A DNA stretch of 64,000 nucleotides from Flavobacterium endoglycinae (lineage in GTDB: Bacteria > Bacteroidota > Bacteroidia > Flavobacteriales > Flavobacteriaceae). The position numbers and the translations under genes were made by a program. The DNA is taken from positions 4,265,001 through 4,329,000 of the forward strand of contig NZ_CP071448.1 of assembly GCF_017352115.1 (NCBI RefSeq). Reading direction: 5' to 3'. Below are positions 1 to 9,840 of this stretch, in pieces (the first letter of the stretch is position 1; every line of letters begins with the position of its first letter). Below the pieces are notes generated by a model that was not told where the DNA came from, did not search any database, and saw nothing but the letters and a program-made list of their open reading frames with translations.

Positions 1-187
1 CTTGTCTCTGGTTCCTACTGTAAATGAAACTTTTACTCGTATTCCTATTGGTCATCCTTTAGCTAAGGATATTACTGATCCTGTAATTGGTAAAACGCTT
101 TTAATTCTGCTTTTGCTTTTTATAGCAGGTTCATTTTATCAATTTATCAAGCAAAAAAGAATCAATAAATCAGTTGTAATTTCATAA
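1..187 (+). CDS. C-terminal end of an unidentified membrane protein (partial)
   Basis: The reading frame is open from the left edge and stops at 185-187, so only about 61 C-terminal residues are visible. They contain one strongly hydrophobic stretch (roughly residues 29-45 of the visible part, rich in Leu/Ile/Phe) followed by a short basic tail (KQKRINK), as expected of a last membrane helix with a cytoplasmic end. No family motif is visible and I do not recognise the protein. It converges on the protease gene with only two bases between the stop codons, leaving no room for a separate terminator. Confidence 0.55.
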   Translation, partial: LSLVPTVNETFTRIPIGHPLAKDITDPVIGKTLLILLLLFIAGSFYQFIKQKRINKSVVIS

Positions 188-189
188 AG

Positions 190-2904
190 TTATAATACTG
201 CAATTTTACCAGTTTGTACTTCACCTGAATTTGTAACTATTTTATAGATATAAATTCCGGTGGCAGTATTTTTAAGTCTGATGCTGCTGTTTTTTAATAA
301 CAATGGAGAAGTAAAAACAGTTTGCCCATTCATATCATACAGATAGAATTTTGCTTCGTGCTCTTTTTGGGTTTCAATATTTAATTCTTCATTTTTGGTT
401 AATATTGTAGGGTATACAAAAAACAAATCATCAGCTAAGTAATTAGTATCAAAAACTAAGGAGCTTATTATATGGTTGTTTTTTAAAATGATGTTTATTT
501 TATATTTGTTCGTGCCTTTTATTGGTGTGGTATCTAGAAAAGAAAGTGTTTTGGAATCGATGTCGTCTATTGTACCAATAACTTCTTCGGAAGTAGTAAG
601 CATTTTTATTATTTCGATTTTGCTGATATTGTACAAGCTGAAAAGACTAGTACTAACCTTTATTTTGTTTTCCTCAAAAACTTCAGCTAAAGCGGTTTCA
701 AAATAACAATTTGAATTATCAGAATATTGTAATGTTGATTCACTTTTTATTCCTTCAGTATTGTTAAAAACAGGAACAACGGTATAGATATTTCCATCGG
801 TGTATACGTAATCAGCGTTTGTTATTTGTTCTTTAAATTCTAAATGATCTCCGACAAGCTGATAAATGTTAAACGCAGTAACATCCGAAGGTTTATACCA
901 ATTAATTTCAGTTGTGCCATCGCAAACTAAGGCAGTTGTGATGTCTAAATCATAAGAAACTGTAAAGTCATCAGAAATATAATCAGTGTTATCGATGGTC
1001 ATTTTCAATTTTGCTTTTGAGAATTTCTTTTCTGACGGTGTGTAAGCAAATTGGCCACTGTTGAGATTTACATTATTCGAGAGAATTTCCCAGTTTTGCC
1101 CGTTATCGTAAGTTATTGACAATTTTCCAAGATTTTCGGAAAATGAAGAATTCCATTTGAAAGGCGAAATTGTTTTACCGTCGTATGGGAAATTATCATG
1201 GCTTACAGGATAATTCCATTCAAATTGATTTTCTAGTTCGTATTCGTAAACAATACTATAATCCTGAGATGCATTTGCAATGTATGATCCAATAATTGAA
1301 ATCGTATAAAGTCCAGAGGAAGGATTTTCTACAGTTATTTGTTCAATATTATTAATCTTGTCTTTTCCTTTTGTTGCTTGTTGTTCTGGGGAGTCAGGAT
1401 TTAAAATCCATGGAAAAAAAACGTGATTTTCAGGCGATATAACTTCTAAATCTAAATCATTCACTAAACTAATATTACTGTTAATAGGAGCTGGTAAATC
1501 ATTCCATACCAGCGTGATTTTTAAATTTTTTGCATTTGACGGAAGTGTGATATTATGAGAATTCGTTTGACCAGATGCTAGATTATCAGATATAATTCTA
1601 TTGTCAGTAATCGTCTTGAGACATTTATCTGCATTAATATTTCCATAACCATACTTAAAATCGGGACCAATATTACCTAAGTCTTTTGCACTATTGATTA
1701 AAATGGCTTTTACTTGTGAGTTGGTTAAAGCTGTATTGTTTAGATTTTTGTAATGTTGTTTCATTAATGTTATAATTCCTGTAACTAAAGCTGTAGAATT
1801 TGAAGTTCCTTGTGTGCTAAATGCTACTAGTTCAGGTTTTATTCTGCCATCATACGCTGGACCTTTTGATGAAAAGGGCATAATTATTTCATTTTGATCA
1901 ATGCAGCCTATTGTAATGCTGTTTTTGGACTGCTTGAAATTACCTGTAAGTGATTTATAACCTTCGACTCCTAAATTTCCAGAAGAAAAGCAATGTGTCA
2001 AATTAGGATTTAAGTGCAATTGTTCATCGTACGCATTAGCTAGCGAACCGTAAAAATTTTCAATTACTGTTCCGTAAGAGTGATTTTGAGTGACAGCACC
2101 TTCTAAAGTGGTTATTTCATCAGGATAGATATTCAAAAAATCAGATGATTGCAATTTTGCTCTTGGGGCGACTCCTTTCCCTAAGGCAGAACTATTTCCT
2201 AATCCAGAAGCAATTGTAGCCATATCTGTTGCGTGACTTGATACAATAGAAGATTGTGTTGACGAAGAAACGTGCTTATTTACGAGATCAATATCATTTA
2301 CATTAAAAAGATCATCTTTGATCGAAATTATTTGATTGTCGCCTGTTAAAAGAGGAAAATTAGCATTTGCTTTGTTGATATAGTTGATGGTAAAATTTTG
2401 GTCTATTATTTTGGATTCTGCTTTTGGAAGCAATGATTCTAGTGAAATCGAAGAAACACTATTCAAAACTATTACTTTATCTGTAATTTTTTGAGAATCA
2501 CTTTTTAAGAGTACAAGATTATTATCCAGTATTTTAATATCAGAAATGTTTACTGATTTTAGATCTGCAATTAAAGTCGTAATGCTATCAGAAGCAATTA
2601 CATATGTGTTTTCTTTTTTGCTATTGGAGAAATTTGAGGGTAATTTCCATAGATTATTTACTTCAAGTAGTTCTGTACTAATGCGTTTCGATTTAAGATT
2701 TTCATTTTCAACAATGCAAAAAACAGTATCAAGTTTTTTTATAATCTTGTATTTGTTGTCGTATGCAATTTTTAAAGTGGTTAAATAGTATTTTTCAGAT
2801 TTTGTTTCACTTTCCTTTTTTAGATACTGTTGCCATTTCTCAGAATTTTGTGAAAAACAGATTGTGCATATCATAAAAAAAAGAAATATAATTCGTGTTT
2901 TCAT
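190..2904 (-). CDS. Secreted subtilisin-like (S8) serine protease with type IX sorting domain
   Basis: A 904-residue protein that should be exported by Sec (signal peptide about residues 1-18, ending at FSQ) and then by the type IX system. The peptidase S8 domain covers about residues 190-450. The catalytic Asp lies in IKDDLF (D197 or D198), the His in SSHATDMA (H224), the oxyanion Asn in SSGN (N310) and the Ser in QGTSNSTA (S368). Beta-sandwich regions follow, and the last ~75 residues (FYLYDMNGQTVF, TGIYIYKIVTNSGEVQTGKI) are a type A Por sorting domain. The Asp motif is looser than the usual DTG, yet the triad is complete, so activity is likely. The ~165 residues before the catalytic domain may act as a propeptide (inference). 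The substrate is unknown. Confidence 0.85.
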   Translation of the reverse strand: MKTRIIFLFFMICTICFSQNSEKWQQYLKKESETKSEKYYLTTLKIAYDNKYKIIKKLDTVFCIVENENLKSKRISTELLEVNNLWKLPSNFSNSKKENTYVIASDSITTLIADLKSVNISDIKILDNNLVLLKSDSQKITDKVIVLNSVSSISLESLLPKAESKIIDQNFTINYINKANANFPLLTGDNQIISIKDDLFNVNDIDLVNKHVSSSTQSSIVSSHATDMATIASGLGNSSALGKGVAPRAKLQSSDFLNIYPDEITTLEGAVTQNHSYGTVIENFYGSLANAYDEQLHLNPNLTHCFSSGNLGVEGYKSLTGNFKQSKNSITIGCIDQNEIIMPFSSKGPAYDGRIKPELVAFSTQGTSNSTALVTGIITLMKQHYKNLNNTALTNSQVKAILINSAKDLGNIGPDFKYGYGNINADKCLKTITDNRIISDNLASGQTNSHNITLPSNAKNLKITLVWNDLPAPINSNISLVNDLDLEVISPENHVFFPWILNPDSPEQQATKGKDKINNIEQITVENPSSGLYTISIIGSYIANASQDYSIVYEYELENQFEWNYPVSHDNFPYDGKTISPFKWNSSFSENLGKLSITYDNGQNWEILSNNVNLNSGQFAYTPSEKKFSKAKLKMTIDNTDYISDDFTVSYDLDITTALVCDGTTEINWYKPSDVTAFNIYQLVGDHLEFKEQITNADYVYTDGNIYTVVPVFNNTEGIKSESTLQYSDNSNCYFETALAEVFEENKIKVSTSLFSLYNISKIEIIKMLTTSEEVIGTIDDIDSKTLSFLDTTPIKGTNKYKINIILKNNHIISSLVFDTNYLADDLFFVYPTILTKNEELNIETQKEHEAKFYLYDMNGQTVFTSPLLLKNSSIRLKNTATGIYIYKIVTNSGEVQTGKIAVL

Positions 2905-3331
2905 TTATCTGTTTTTACTATTTATAATTTGTGGCTAAATCAAATTTATTAAATTATTTGTAAAAAAAATATGATTTTTCATTTGGCATAGAAGTTGAGT
3001 TTTTTTATTGTTCAATTTTAAAGGAAATTTAAAATTTTAAGGTAAATTTTAGAAGTCATTAGACGAAAATCACCTTTTAAATGAAATTTTAACATATAAT
3101 ACAGTTTTTTACGTGAGTTCTTGATTCTAGAGGCTTCATAAGAATTATCGCATAATTATTTAAAAATATTAACACGATTAAATTTAATAAAATGTGTTAA
3201 AAATGTTAAATTATTTATTTTGTAAGTATTTTAATATCAAAAATAATATAAATTTGATGTTAAATATTACTAAATATTTTGTAAAGACCCCTATTTATCA
3301 AATTACATTTTTAACAATCAAAAAAATTATT
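2905..3331. promoter_or_regulatory. Divergent intergenic region with two promoter-like elements
   Basis: 427 A+T-rich bases without a credible gene. Each divergent gene has a sequence matching the Bacteroidota -7 consensus TAnnTTTG. For the protease it is TAAATTTG on the minus strand (2941-2948). For the metalloprotease it is TAAATTTG on the plus strand (3249-3256), about 75 bases before the chosen start. The second element lies downstream of the alternative ATG at 3194, which argues against that start. The -33 elements are not clear. No repeats or hairpins stand out. Confidence 0.4.
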
Positions 3332-4162
3332 ATGGAAAAATTTAAATCAATTTTAGCGTTCGTATTTACAGCGCTAGTACTAATGTCATGCAATAAAGAA
3401 GATGAGGCAGTTCAGTCAAATGATGCGTCTCTAAAAGTAACACAAGATGTGTTAGATAAAATAAGTTCACTATCACTAAACAACAAAGATGTGCAGGTGA
3501 TCAAAAATACAAATCTGGATGGTACTACAGAAGATGCATTCTTGATTGAAGGGTGCATTGTTATGACAAAAGATCAATTAAATAAAATGGATCTTCATGG
3601 AGGTATTACAACAGAACAATACCGGACCACGAATTTAGTTTCTGCTCCAAGAACGATTAAAGTTGTTGGATTAACAGGAACTGGTACATCAGCATTGAGT
3701 ACCAATATGCGTGCAGGACTTCAGGCTGCTATTAATAGATACAATAATTTAGGATTGTCTATTAATTTTACGTTGACTTTTAGCTCAAGCACTTCTGGTG
3801 CTAATATTGTTGTAAGAAGACAAACCGGTTCTGCCGGTGGAGTAGCCGGATTCCCTTCTGGTGGAGCGCCTTACAATTCAGTTACTTTATATTCTGGTTT
3901 AGATACTTATTCAACTGGTGTAAATGCACACGTTGCGGCTCACGAAATTGGTCACTGTATTGGTTTACGTCATACAGACTGGTTCAGCCGTCAAAGCTGT
4001 GGACAAAATTCAAATGAAGGAACAGCTGGTGTTGGCGCTGTTCATATTCCAGGTACGCCTACAGGGTATGATTCAACATCTTATATGAGAGCGTGCTTTG
4101 GCTCAAATGAGACAGGAGCTTTCAATTCTAACGATGTTACTGCTCTGAATTATTTATATTAA
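3332..4162 (+). CDS. M57-family zinc metalloprotease lipoprotein
   Basis: A 276-residue protein when started at 3332. This start gives a clean lipoprotein signal (MEKFKSILAF... with lipobox LMSC, C20), whereas the ATG at 3194 would add an unlikely 46-residue extension. The zinc site is HEIGHCIGLRH: H204, E205, H208 and H214 fit the HExxHxxxxxH pattern, and the HEIGH form is typical of the dual-action HEIGH metallopeptidases (M57). The protein should be anchored to the outer membrane or cell surface. It stands alone between the protease and a convergent small lipoprotein, and ends just before a strong bidirectional hairpin. The substrate is unknown. Confidence 0.85.
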   Translation: MEKFKSILAFVFTALVLMSCNKEDEAVQSNDASLKVTQDVLDKISSLSLNNKDVQVIKNTNLDGTTEDAFLIEGCIVMTKDQLNKMDLHGGITTEQYRTTNLVSAPRTIKVVGLTGTGTSALSTNMRAGLQAAINRYNNLGLSINFTLTFSSSTSGANIVVRRQTGSAGGVAGFPSGGAPYNSVTLYSGLDTYSTGVNAHVAAHEIGHCIGLRHTDWFSRQSCGQNSNEGTAGVGAVHIPGTPTGYDSTSYMRACFGSNETGAFNSNDVTALNYLY

Positions 4163-4202
4163 AAAAAACTGAATTGGAGTGCTCTTTACAAAATATAAAA
4201 GT

Positions 4203-4228
4203 GGCTGCTTCATAATTGTGAAGCAGCC
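4203..4228. terminator. Bidirectional terminator hairpin
   Basis: A perfect 10-bp stem (GGCTGCTTCA at 4203-4212 with TGAAGCAGCC at 4219-4228) around a 6-base loop. T-rich sequence follows on the plus strand (CTCCTTTTA), and an A-rich stretch precedes it and serves as the T-tract for the minus strand. It sits between two convergent genes and can end both. Confidence 0.8.
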
Positions 4229-4233
4229 TCCTT

Positions 4234-4710
4234 TTATTGAACATTTGCATTCTTTTTGGTTTCAAGTTGTATTTTAAATTTCCCCCAATATGGATTTTCT
4301 GCCATTTGAGAATGCCCAATTACCAAAATGTAAGTGCCTTTCTGCTTAACGTCTATTTTTAATTCCGATCCAAAAGGTCCATCTGAAGTTTTATCAGGAA
4401 AAATGATTTGATTAAAACGGATGTTGGCTTTTTCAGTTTCAGGAATAATTTTTCCGTTTAATTCACCATCATATTCATTCTTGAATTTAACATATAGTCT
4501 TGGATGGATGGAATCTAATGATGCTTCGGCTTCAAATACCTCTTTATCATTCTTAGAATTCATAAAAATAGTATCACCGTTTTGTGTATTTTCTTCTTTA
4601 ACTTCCTTTACAACGTTGGGTTCAGTTGTTTTGACAGGAATGCTGGTTTTCTCTTTTTGCTGACATGAAAAAAGAAAAAGTGATGTCAATAATATTACAA
4701 GCTTTTTCAT
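4234..4710 (-). CDS. Small lipoprotein of unknown function
   Basis: A 158-residue protein with a lipoprotein signal (MKKLVILLTSLFLFSC, C16) and a charged linker rich in Lys, Glu and Thr (about residues 17-50). The remaining ~100 residues look beta-rich, with GTYILVIGHSQMAENPYWG near the C terminus. I do not recognise the family. The fold hint (alternating hydrophobic strands ending in a PYWGKFKI strand) suggests a small periplasmic or surface beta-sandwich, which is only inference. It is monocistronic, convergent with the M57 protease and separated from it by a terminator. The TonB receptor gene upstream on the same strand ends about 156 bases before its start, so shared transcription is possible but not shown. 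Confidence 0.7.
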   Translation of the reverse strand: MKKLVILLTSLFLFSCQQKEKTSIPVKTTEPNVVKEVKEENTQNGDTIFMNSKNDKEVFEAEASLDSIHPRLYVKFKNEYDGELNGKIIPETEKANIRFNQIIFPDKTSDGPFGSELKIDVKQKGTYILVIGHSQMAENPYWGKFKIQLETKKNANVQ

Positions 4711-4866
4711 AATTAATACTTTTTGTCTAATCCAAATTTACTTTCTATATTCTCTTTTTTGTTATATAATCATTTCAAAAAGTTATCAGTTTATTATTTT
4801 AAGAAACAGCTGATAAGGCTAGAAAAATGAAGTAAGGAGATCTTAAGTAATTTAAAAATGAAATTT

Positions 4867-7248
4867 CTAGTCGCGATTGGCGCTGTTCGCTTGTCTGATT
4901 ACTTTTGGATCTGTTAGATTAAAACGATACACAAAACTTAAACGATATCTTGCTGCATTTGGAATGCTGTTTTCTTTAATAACATAATCATCTCCGGTGG
5001 TAATGCTTTTATTCTGACGAAGATTAAAAGCATTTGTAACGTCAAAAACAATAGTTGCTTTGTCTTTCAGCAATAATTTACTTAATCCAAAATCAATCGA
5101 TTGTAAAGCTTGGTTTGTAGTTTGTGCATTACGTTTTGCACTGCGGAAGTTATAACGCCCCTGAAAACTAAATTTAGAAGGCAGTTTGATTTGCGAGCTT
5201 AAACGTCCTGTAAAATTTTCACTGCTGTAATCGAGGTTTTCTCCCATATAATTTCCTTTTTGTTTGAAATGATAGTAATTTATTTCAGCATTAATCTGAA
5301 GCCATTTATACGGATTGTATAACGTCGATAATTCAACACCGCTTCGTATTTCGTAATCAATATTGATAGGTGTTGTTAAGAAGATATCATCTTGACGATA
5401 CGTAAAATCTTGAATATAACCTTTTTCATATTGATAGTAAACCGAAGGATTCAAAGTAAATGTTTGCCAAGTTTTAAGAAACGCCATTTCAAACGCATCT
5501 GTATAAGAAGGATTCAGATCTGGATTTCCAATGTATTGTGCATTTAAATCCGTGATTTCATTAAAGGGATATAAAGCATATAATGAAGGACGTCTTATAC
5601 GTTTGCTGTAATTTAACTGCAAAGTCGAAGCATCAAACTTATAGCTCAAATTAACTGTTGGAAATAGCTTATTATAATTTTTCTCATCATTATAGGTGTT
5701 TTTGAGATCTTTAATGGATATATCAGTAAACTCCGTTCTTAAACCCAGCATATAATTAAATGCGTTGATTTTGTCGCTGAATTGTGCATAAGCTCCTGTT
5801 ATGGTTTCATTGTAATTTAAGTCATTATCAATATTCTGGTAAATAATCCAGTCATTATTTTGTTGTTCTTCGGCTAAATAATCGCTGGAAACTTTTCGGA
5901 TTTCAGTCTTAATTCCAAATTCTAAAATAGCAGTGCTGTCAATTGGCTGAATGAAATCACTCTTGGCAAGAAAATCTTTGCTGTTTCCTGTTGATCTGGT
6001 TCGTATGCTTGGATAAATGAAGGCCTCTGGGAGCAAACGTTGTGTAGAAAGATTCCATTTTTTATCGCTGTTCCACCAATCATATTGAACATCAATAGTC
6101 CATTTTTTTGCTTTATGTATAAACGTTCGGGTATAATTAAATTCAAACTGGCTGTAATCGCGTTTTTCTAATGATTTTCCGTGTCGTGTCAAAAGACTAT
6201 CTGGTTCAGTATTGTTTGGATTGCTTCTGTAATTGTAAAACAAATCAGTTTTATCATTATCATGTGTAGCATTCTTTAAAAAAGCTGCCGTAATAGTTTG
6301 ATGTTCATTAATAAAATAATCAGCTCCAAAATAAAGTAATTTGCCATCATCGTGACGATCTTCATTTTGTTTGCGATCCATATAATTTGGAGAACTATTG
6401 GTGTTGGTTGACTGATTGGTGGTATACATACCTTCATAATCACTGGAACGAATGCTGAAATTAGAAAAAATATTGATTTTGTTTGATTTGTAGTTAATAC
6501 TCGGATTCAGCCGGCTATCGTTTGGCGAACCTGCCACTAATCGAACCTGACCGCTAAAACCGCTTTTTTTGTTTTTTTTCAATATAATATTAATGATACC
6601 GGCAGAACCTGCAGCATCATATCTCGATGAAGGATTGGTAATCACTTCTATTCGTTCAATTTGGTCAGCGGCAATCTGATCGAGTGCATTGTTTTGGGTA
6701 AGACCAGATTGTCTTCCGTTAATTAATACCAAAACATTGCTATTACCTCTTAGACTTATGGCTCCAGCTGGACTTACAGCAACAGAAGGAACTCCGTTTA
6801 GGACATCGTGTGCAGAACCATTTTGCGAAAGCACATCTTTACCAACTTCAAAAACCTTTTTATCGAGTTTTAAACTAATGTTCGATTTTTGGCCATTAAC
6901 TTCGACTGTTTTTAATTGCACGGCATCGGTAATTAAATTAATAGTTCCTAATTCAATTTTAGATTTTCCGGCGATGATTTCCAAAGGTTGAGCATAATTT
7001 TGATATCCTGTATAACTAAAAGAGATTGTTGCGGGATGCGTTAAAATCCCTTCCAGATTGAAAACACCGTGATCGTCTGTAACACCTGCAGTGATTGTTT
7101 TTGAGGTGTTGTCTTGAACTGTTATCGTTACATATGCCAATGCTTCTTGGGTTGCATGGTCTTGAACTTTACCAGAAATGGAGGTTTGCTGTCCTATTCC
7201 CCAAAGAGGAATACATAAAATTAAAAAACTGATGATTGACTGTTTCAT
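4867..7248 (-). CDS. TonB-dependent outer-membrane receptor (carboxypeptidase-regulatory N-domain)
   Basis: A 793-residue outer-membrane protein. It has a Sec signal peptide (about 1-19), a carboxypeptidase-regulatory-like beta-sandwich (about 23-100; ISGKVQD... to YTGYQNYAQPLEI), a plug domain (about 125-230; GAISLRGNSNVLVLINGRQ, ADQIERIEVITNPSSRYDA) and a C-terminal barrel of the outer-membrane beta-barrel type 3 kind, ending in alternating aromatic strands (YRLSFVYRFNL). It lacks the long SusC-type N terminus and has no SusD partner, so it is not a glycan SusC. It is divergent from a LytS-like kinase and LytTR regulator only ~126 bases away, an arrangement that suggests those genes control it or respond to its ligand (inference). 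The ligand is unknown; a siderophore, peptide or other small nutrient is possible. Confidence 0.85.
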   Translation of the reverse strand: MKQSIISFLILCIPLWGIGQQTSISGKVQDHATQEALAYVTITVQDNTSKTITAGVTDDHGVFNLEGILTHPATISFSYTGYQNYAQPLEIIAGKSKIELGTINLITDAVQLKTVEVNGQKSNISLKLDKKVFEVGKDVLSQNGSAHDVLNGVPSVAVSPAGAISLRGNSNVLVLINGRQSGLTQNNALDQIAADQIERIEVITNPSSRYDAAGSAGIINIILKKNKKSGFSGQVRLVAGSPNDSRLNPSINYKSNKINIFSNFSIRSSDYEGMYTTNQSTNTNSSPNYMDRKQNEDRHDDGKLLYFGADYFINEHQTITAAFLKNATHDNDKTDLFYNYRSNPNNTEPDSLLTRHGKSLEKRDYSQFEFNYTRTFIHKAKKWTIDVQYDWWNSDKKWNLSTQRLLPEAFIYPSIRTRSTGNSKDFLAKSDFIQPIDSTAILEFGIKTEIRKVSSDYLAEEQQNNDWIIYQNIDNDLNYNETITGAYAQFSDKINAFNYMLGLRTEFTDISIKDLKNTYNDEKNYNKLFPTVNLSYKFDASTLQLNYSKRIRRPSLYALYPFNEITDLNAQYIGNPDLNPSYTDAFEMAFLKTWQTFTLNPSVYYQYEKGYIQDFTYRQDDIFLTTPINIDYEIRSGVELSTLYNPYKWLQINAEINYYHFKQKGNYMGENLDYSSENFTGRLSSQIKLPSKFSFQGRYNFRSAKRNAQTTNQALQSIDFGLSKLLLKDKATIVFDVTNAFNLRQNKSITTGDDYVIKENSIPNAARYRLSFVYRFNLTDPKVIRQANSANRD

Positions 7249-7374
7249 TTTTTGATTGATTTGATACTACAAGATTAGCAGATAAAAGAAAGGGCAGTTT
7301 CTGAAAACATGCAAACGGCTCTATAGACTTCTCAAATGCATTTTTCAATTGGATATTTATTTTATCTTTATCTT

Positions 7375-9021
7375 ATGTATAAATCTTACTTTTTCAGCGT
7401 TTTACTTCTTCTGATTTTTAGCTCGTGTACGTATTACAAGGACTACGTTACATCCGATGTGACCTATGAAGTGGACTACGATCACCAACAGATGGATTGG
7501 GGAAAACCTGAGCGTTCCAGCTTTAAATTCCAAACAAATGTGGAGATACAAAAGCGTAAAAAAAATTCTGAATATTTAGGGCTTCAGATTAACGCTTTCG
7601 GTGCTTTTGATGTGTATTGGGATGGTGTTTTAGTGGGGAGAAATGGTCAAATGGCAAAATCAGGACATGCAGAAGTGCCCGGAACAGAAACAACCTATTA
7701 TCAGATACCAAAAAAGTTATCTAATCTGGGAATGCACACTGTTTCTTTAATGGGTACACAAGTTTACAATAGAGAGGCTGAACGTCGTATAGATGTAAAA
7801 CTTAAGGATTATTTGCTCCTTCATCGTTCACCGCTAGTTGTGGTTTCCTTTATGAATATTATGGCTGGTGGTTTTCTCATTGCCGCTATTTATTATTTTT
7901 TTCTGTATGTAAATAGTACTCGAAAAGAATTGGCAGTTTTGCTTTTCGGAATTATTTGTCTGCTCTTCTTCTGTTTGTTAATCATCGAATATGTTAAGTA
8001 TTATTTAGACATTCCGTATAACCAATTTTATACCCGTTTAAAAATCATCGGCTGGCTCACTTTTTCCATTTCAATGCTTGTGCCGTGGTATTTTATGCTG
8101 CAATTTGAATTTAAAAGAAAGAAGCTGATTTTAGGTCTTTTATTTCTTACTCTTTTAGCAGTTTATATTGGTTATTATGGTCATTATGATGTTTCTGCGG
8201 CATATTTTACCATTACTGCCCGATTTTTTTCTATTGTAATTGCTTTTGATGCGGCAATTAAAAGGAAAAAAGGCGGGTTAATTGTTGTTGCGGGCTTATT
8301 GGCGGGTGTTATGGTAAATTATTTTATGTTTTACGATTTCGGATTGTTTATTGCTTTTACCATTTTAGTGCTTTGCATGCTTTATCTGCACACGATACGT
8401 GCAAAGGCGATAGAAGAAGCTCATAATGCATCGTTGCTGCTTTCTTCAAGATTGCAATTAGAATTGGTGAAGAAAAATATCCAGCCTCATTTTCTTCGGA
8501 ATACTTTAACCTCGTTAATTGACTGGATTGAAGAATCGCCAAAAGAAGGGGTAGTTTTTATTCGTGCTCTTTCAGAAGAATTTGATATTATGAATGATAT
8601 AGCCGAAGATACCCTTATACCCATTAGGCAAGAAATTGATTTATGCCGAAGACATTTGGAAATAATGTCTTTTCGCAAAGAAATTTGTTACGAATGGCAG
8701 GAAGAAGGAATTAATGAAAACGAAACTATTCCGCCAGCTGTTTTTCATACGATTATTGAAAATGGAATCACCCACAGTCTTCCCCCAAAGCAAGGCTGTA
8801 TTGTATTCTGTTTAAAATTTAGCAAAGAGAAACATTTTAAACAATATACTTTATTGACTTTTGCCCAAAATCGACAGACTAAAAAAAATAAGCAAACGGG
8901 AACAGGTTTTAAATATATTAAAGCCAGATTGACTGAAAGTTATGGCGAAAATTGGTCTTTTGAATCTTATGCTGTAGAAAAAGGCTGGGAAACTATCATT
9001 AAAATTTTTGATATCAAATGA
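7375..9021 (+). CDS. LytS/YehU-type membrane sensor histidine kinase
   Basis: 548 residues from the ATG at 7375. I prefer this start because it begins directly with an export signal (MYKSYFFSVLLLLIFSSC); an upstream ATG at 7336 would add 13 residues. The signal ends in a lipobox-like SSC, unusual for a kinase. Residues ~25-150 should be a periplasmic sensor domain, followed by about seven hydrophobic helices (~155-345). The phosphoacceptor motif IQPHFLRNTLTSL (H372) is typical of the His_kinase (LytS) family. An ATPase region follows with an N box (IIENGITHS) and a Gly-rich box (GTGFKYIKARL). It overlaps the regulator gene by four bases (ATGA), so the two are translationally coupled. The signal sensed is unknown. 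Confidence 0.85.
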   Translation: MYKSYFFSVLLLLIFSSCTYYKDYVTSDVTYEVDYDHQQMDWGKPERSSFKFQTNVEIQKRKKNSEYLGLQINAFGAFDVYWDGVLVGRNGQMAKSGHAEVPGTETTYYQIPKKLSNLGMHTVSLMGTQVYNREAERRIDVKLKDYLLLHRSPLVVVSFMNIMAGGFLIAAIYYFFLYVNSTRKELAVLLFGIICLLFFCLLIIEYVKYYLDIPYNQFYTRLKIIGWLTFSISMLVPWYFMLQFEFKRKKLILGLLFLTLLAVYIGYYGHYDVSAAYFTITARFFSIVIAFDAAIKRKKGGLIVVAGLLAGVMVNYFMFYDFGLFIAFTILVLCMLYLHTIRAKAIEEAHNASLLLSSRLQLELVKKNIQPHFLRNTLTSLIDWIEESPKEGVVFIRALSEEFDIMNDIAEDTLIPIRQEIDLCRRHLEIMSFRKEICYEWQEEGINENETIPPAVFHTIIENGITHSLPPKQGCIVFCLKFSKEKHFKQYTLLTFAQNRQTKKNKQTGTGFKYIKARLTESYGENWSFESYAVEKGWETIIKIFDIK

Positions 9022-9713
9022 AGATTCTAATAATTGAAGATGAAGCACGCATTGCGAAAAGAATTGAAAGAATGACACGTGATTTTTTTGATAAAAACGT
9101 GCAGATTCTGCTTTCCGATTCTCTTGAAAATGGACTTTCGATTATTGAGCAAAATTCAATTGATCTGCTCTTGTTAGATTTAAATTTGAATGGGGAAGAT
9201 GGTTTTGAAATTCTGCAGACATTTGTTGCCGGCCCATTTCAAACCATTATTATTTCGGCTTATACAGATAAAGCGATTACTGCTTTTAATTATGGTGTTT
9301 TGGATTTTGTACCGAAACCTTTTGATCAAAACAGATTGGCGCAAGCTTTTACACGTTATACTGTTCAAGGAAAACAATCCAGCGGTAATGCGCGTTTTTT
9401 AGCCGTAAGAAAAGCAAAGACTTTCAAACTTATTCCTATTTCTGAAATCGTATACATAAAAGGAGCCGGAATTTATACCGAATTGCATTTGGCAAATACT
9501 AAAATTGAACTGCATGATAAATCACTTGAAGCGTTAGAAAAACTACTTCCTGAAACCTTTGAAAGAATACATAAATCTTATATACTCTGCTGGGAACAAG
9601 CCGAGAAAATTGTAGTAGAAGCAGGCGGGAAGTACAGTATGCAATTGAAGAACGGAGAATTACTGCCAATTGGCCGTTCTAAGTATAAAGAAATTAAAAA
9701 TAAGTTGGTTTGA
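9018..9713 (+). CDS. LytTR-family response regulator
   Basis: A 231-residue two-component regulator and the partner of the kinase immediately upstream (four-base overlap). The receiver domain (1-~120) has the acidic pocket (EDE, residues 7-9), the phosphorylation Asp in LLLDLNLNGEDG (D54) and the conserved Lys in VPKPF. The C-terminal LytTR DNA-binding domain (~130-231) is recognised from AVRKAKTFKLIPISEIVYIKG and FERIHKSYILC. LytTR proteins bind short direct repeats. The nearby divergent promoter of the TonB receptor (7249-7374) is the most likely target, but I could not identify a convincing pair of repeats there. Confidence 0.88.
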   Translation: MKILIIEDEARIAKRIERMTRDFFDKNVQILLSDSLENGLSIIEQNSIDLLLLDLNLNGEDGFEILQTFVAGPFQTIIISAYTDKAITAFNYGVLDFVPKPFDQNRLAQAFTRYTVQGKQSSGNARFLAVRKAKTFKLIPISEIVYIKGAGIYTELHLANTKIELHDKSLEALEKLLPETFERIHKSYILCWEQAEKIVVEAGGKYSMQLKNGELLPIGRSKYKEIKNKLV

Positions 9714-9840
9714 TGGGGTGATCGTGTTTAAAAGAATCGTAATGCAAAAAACGCATTAACTAATAAAAAAATAGCATTTTTAGACATCAGCTTTTTGCCT
9801 AGTTTTATCCCTAGAAAAAAATCAAACTACAACACTGCAA

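Noticed and set aside
190..2904. The subtilisin-like protease being inactive because its Asp motif is not DTG
   Set aside because: An Asp is present at the right place (IKDD), and the His, Asn and GTS-Ser motifs are intact, so loss of activity is not supported.
3194..3331. An N-terminal extension of the M57 protease
   Set aside because: It lies upstream of a good lipoprotein signal and spans a promoter-like TAAATTTG; its composition is that of intergenic DNA.
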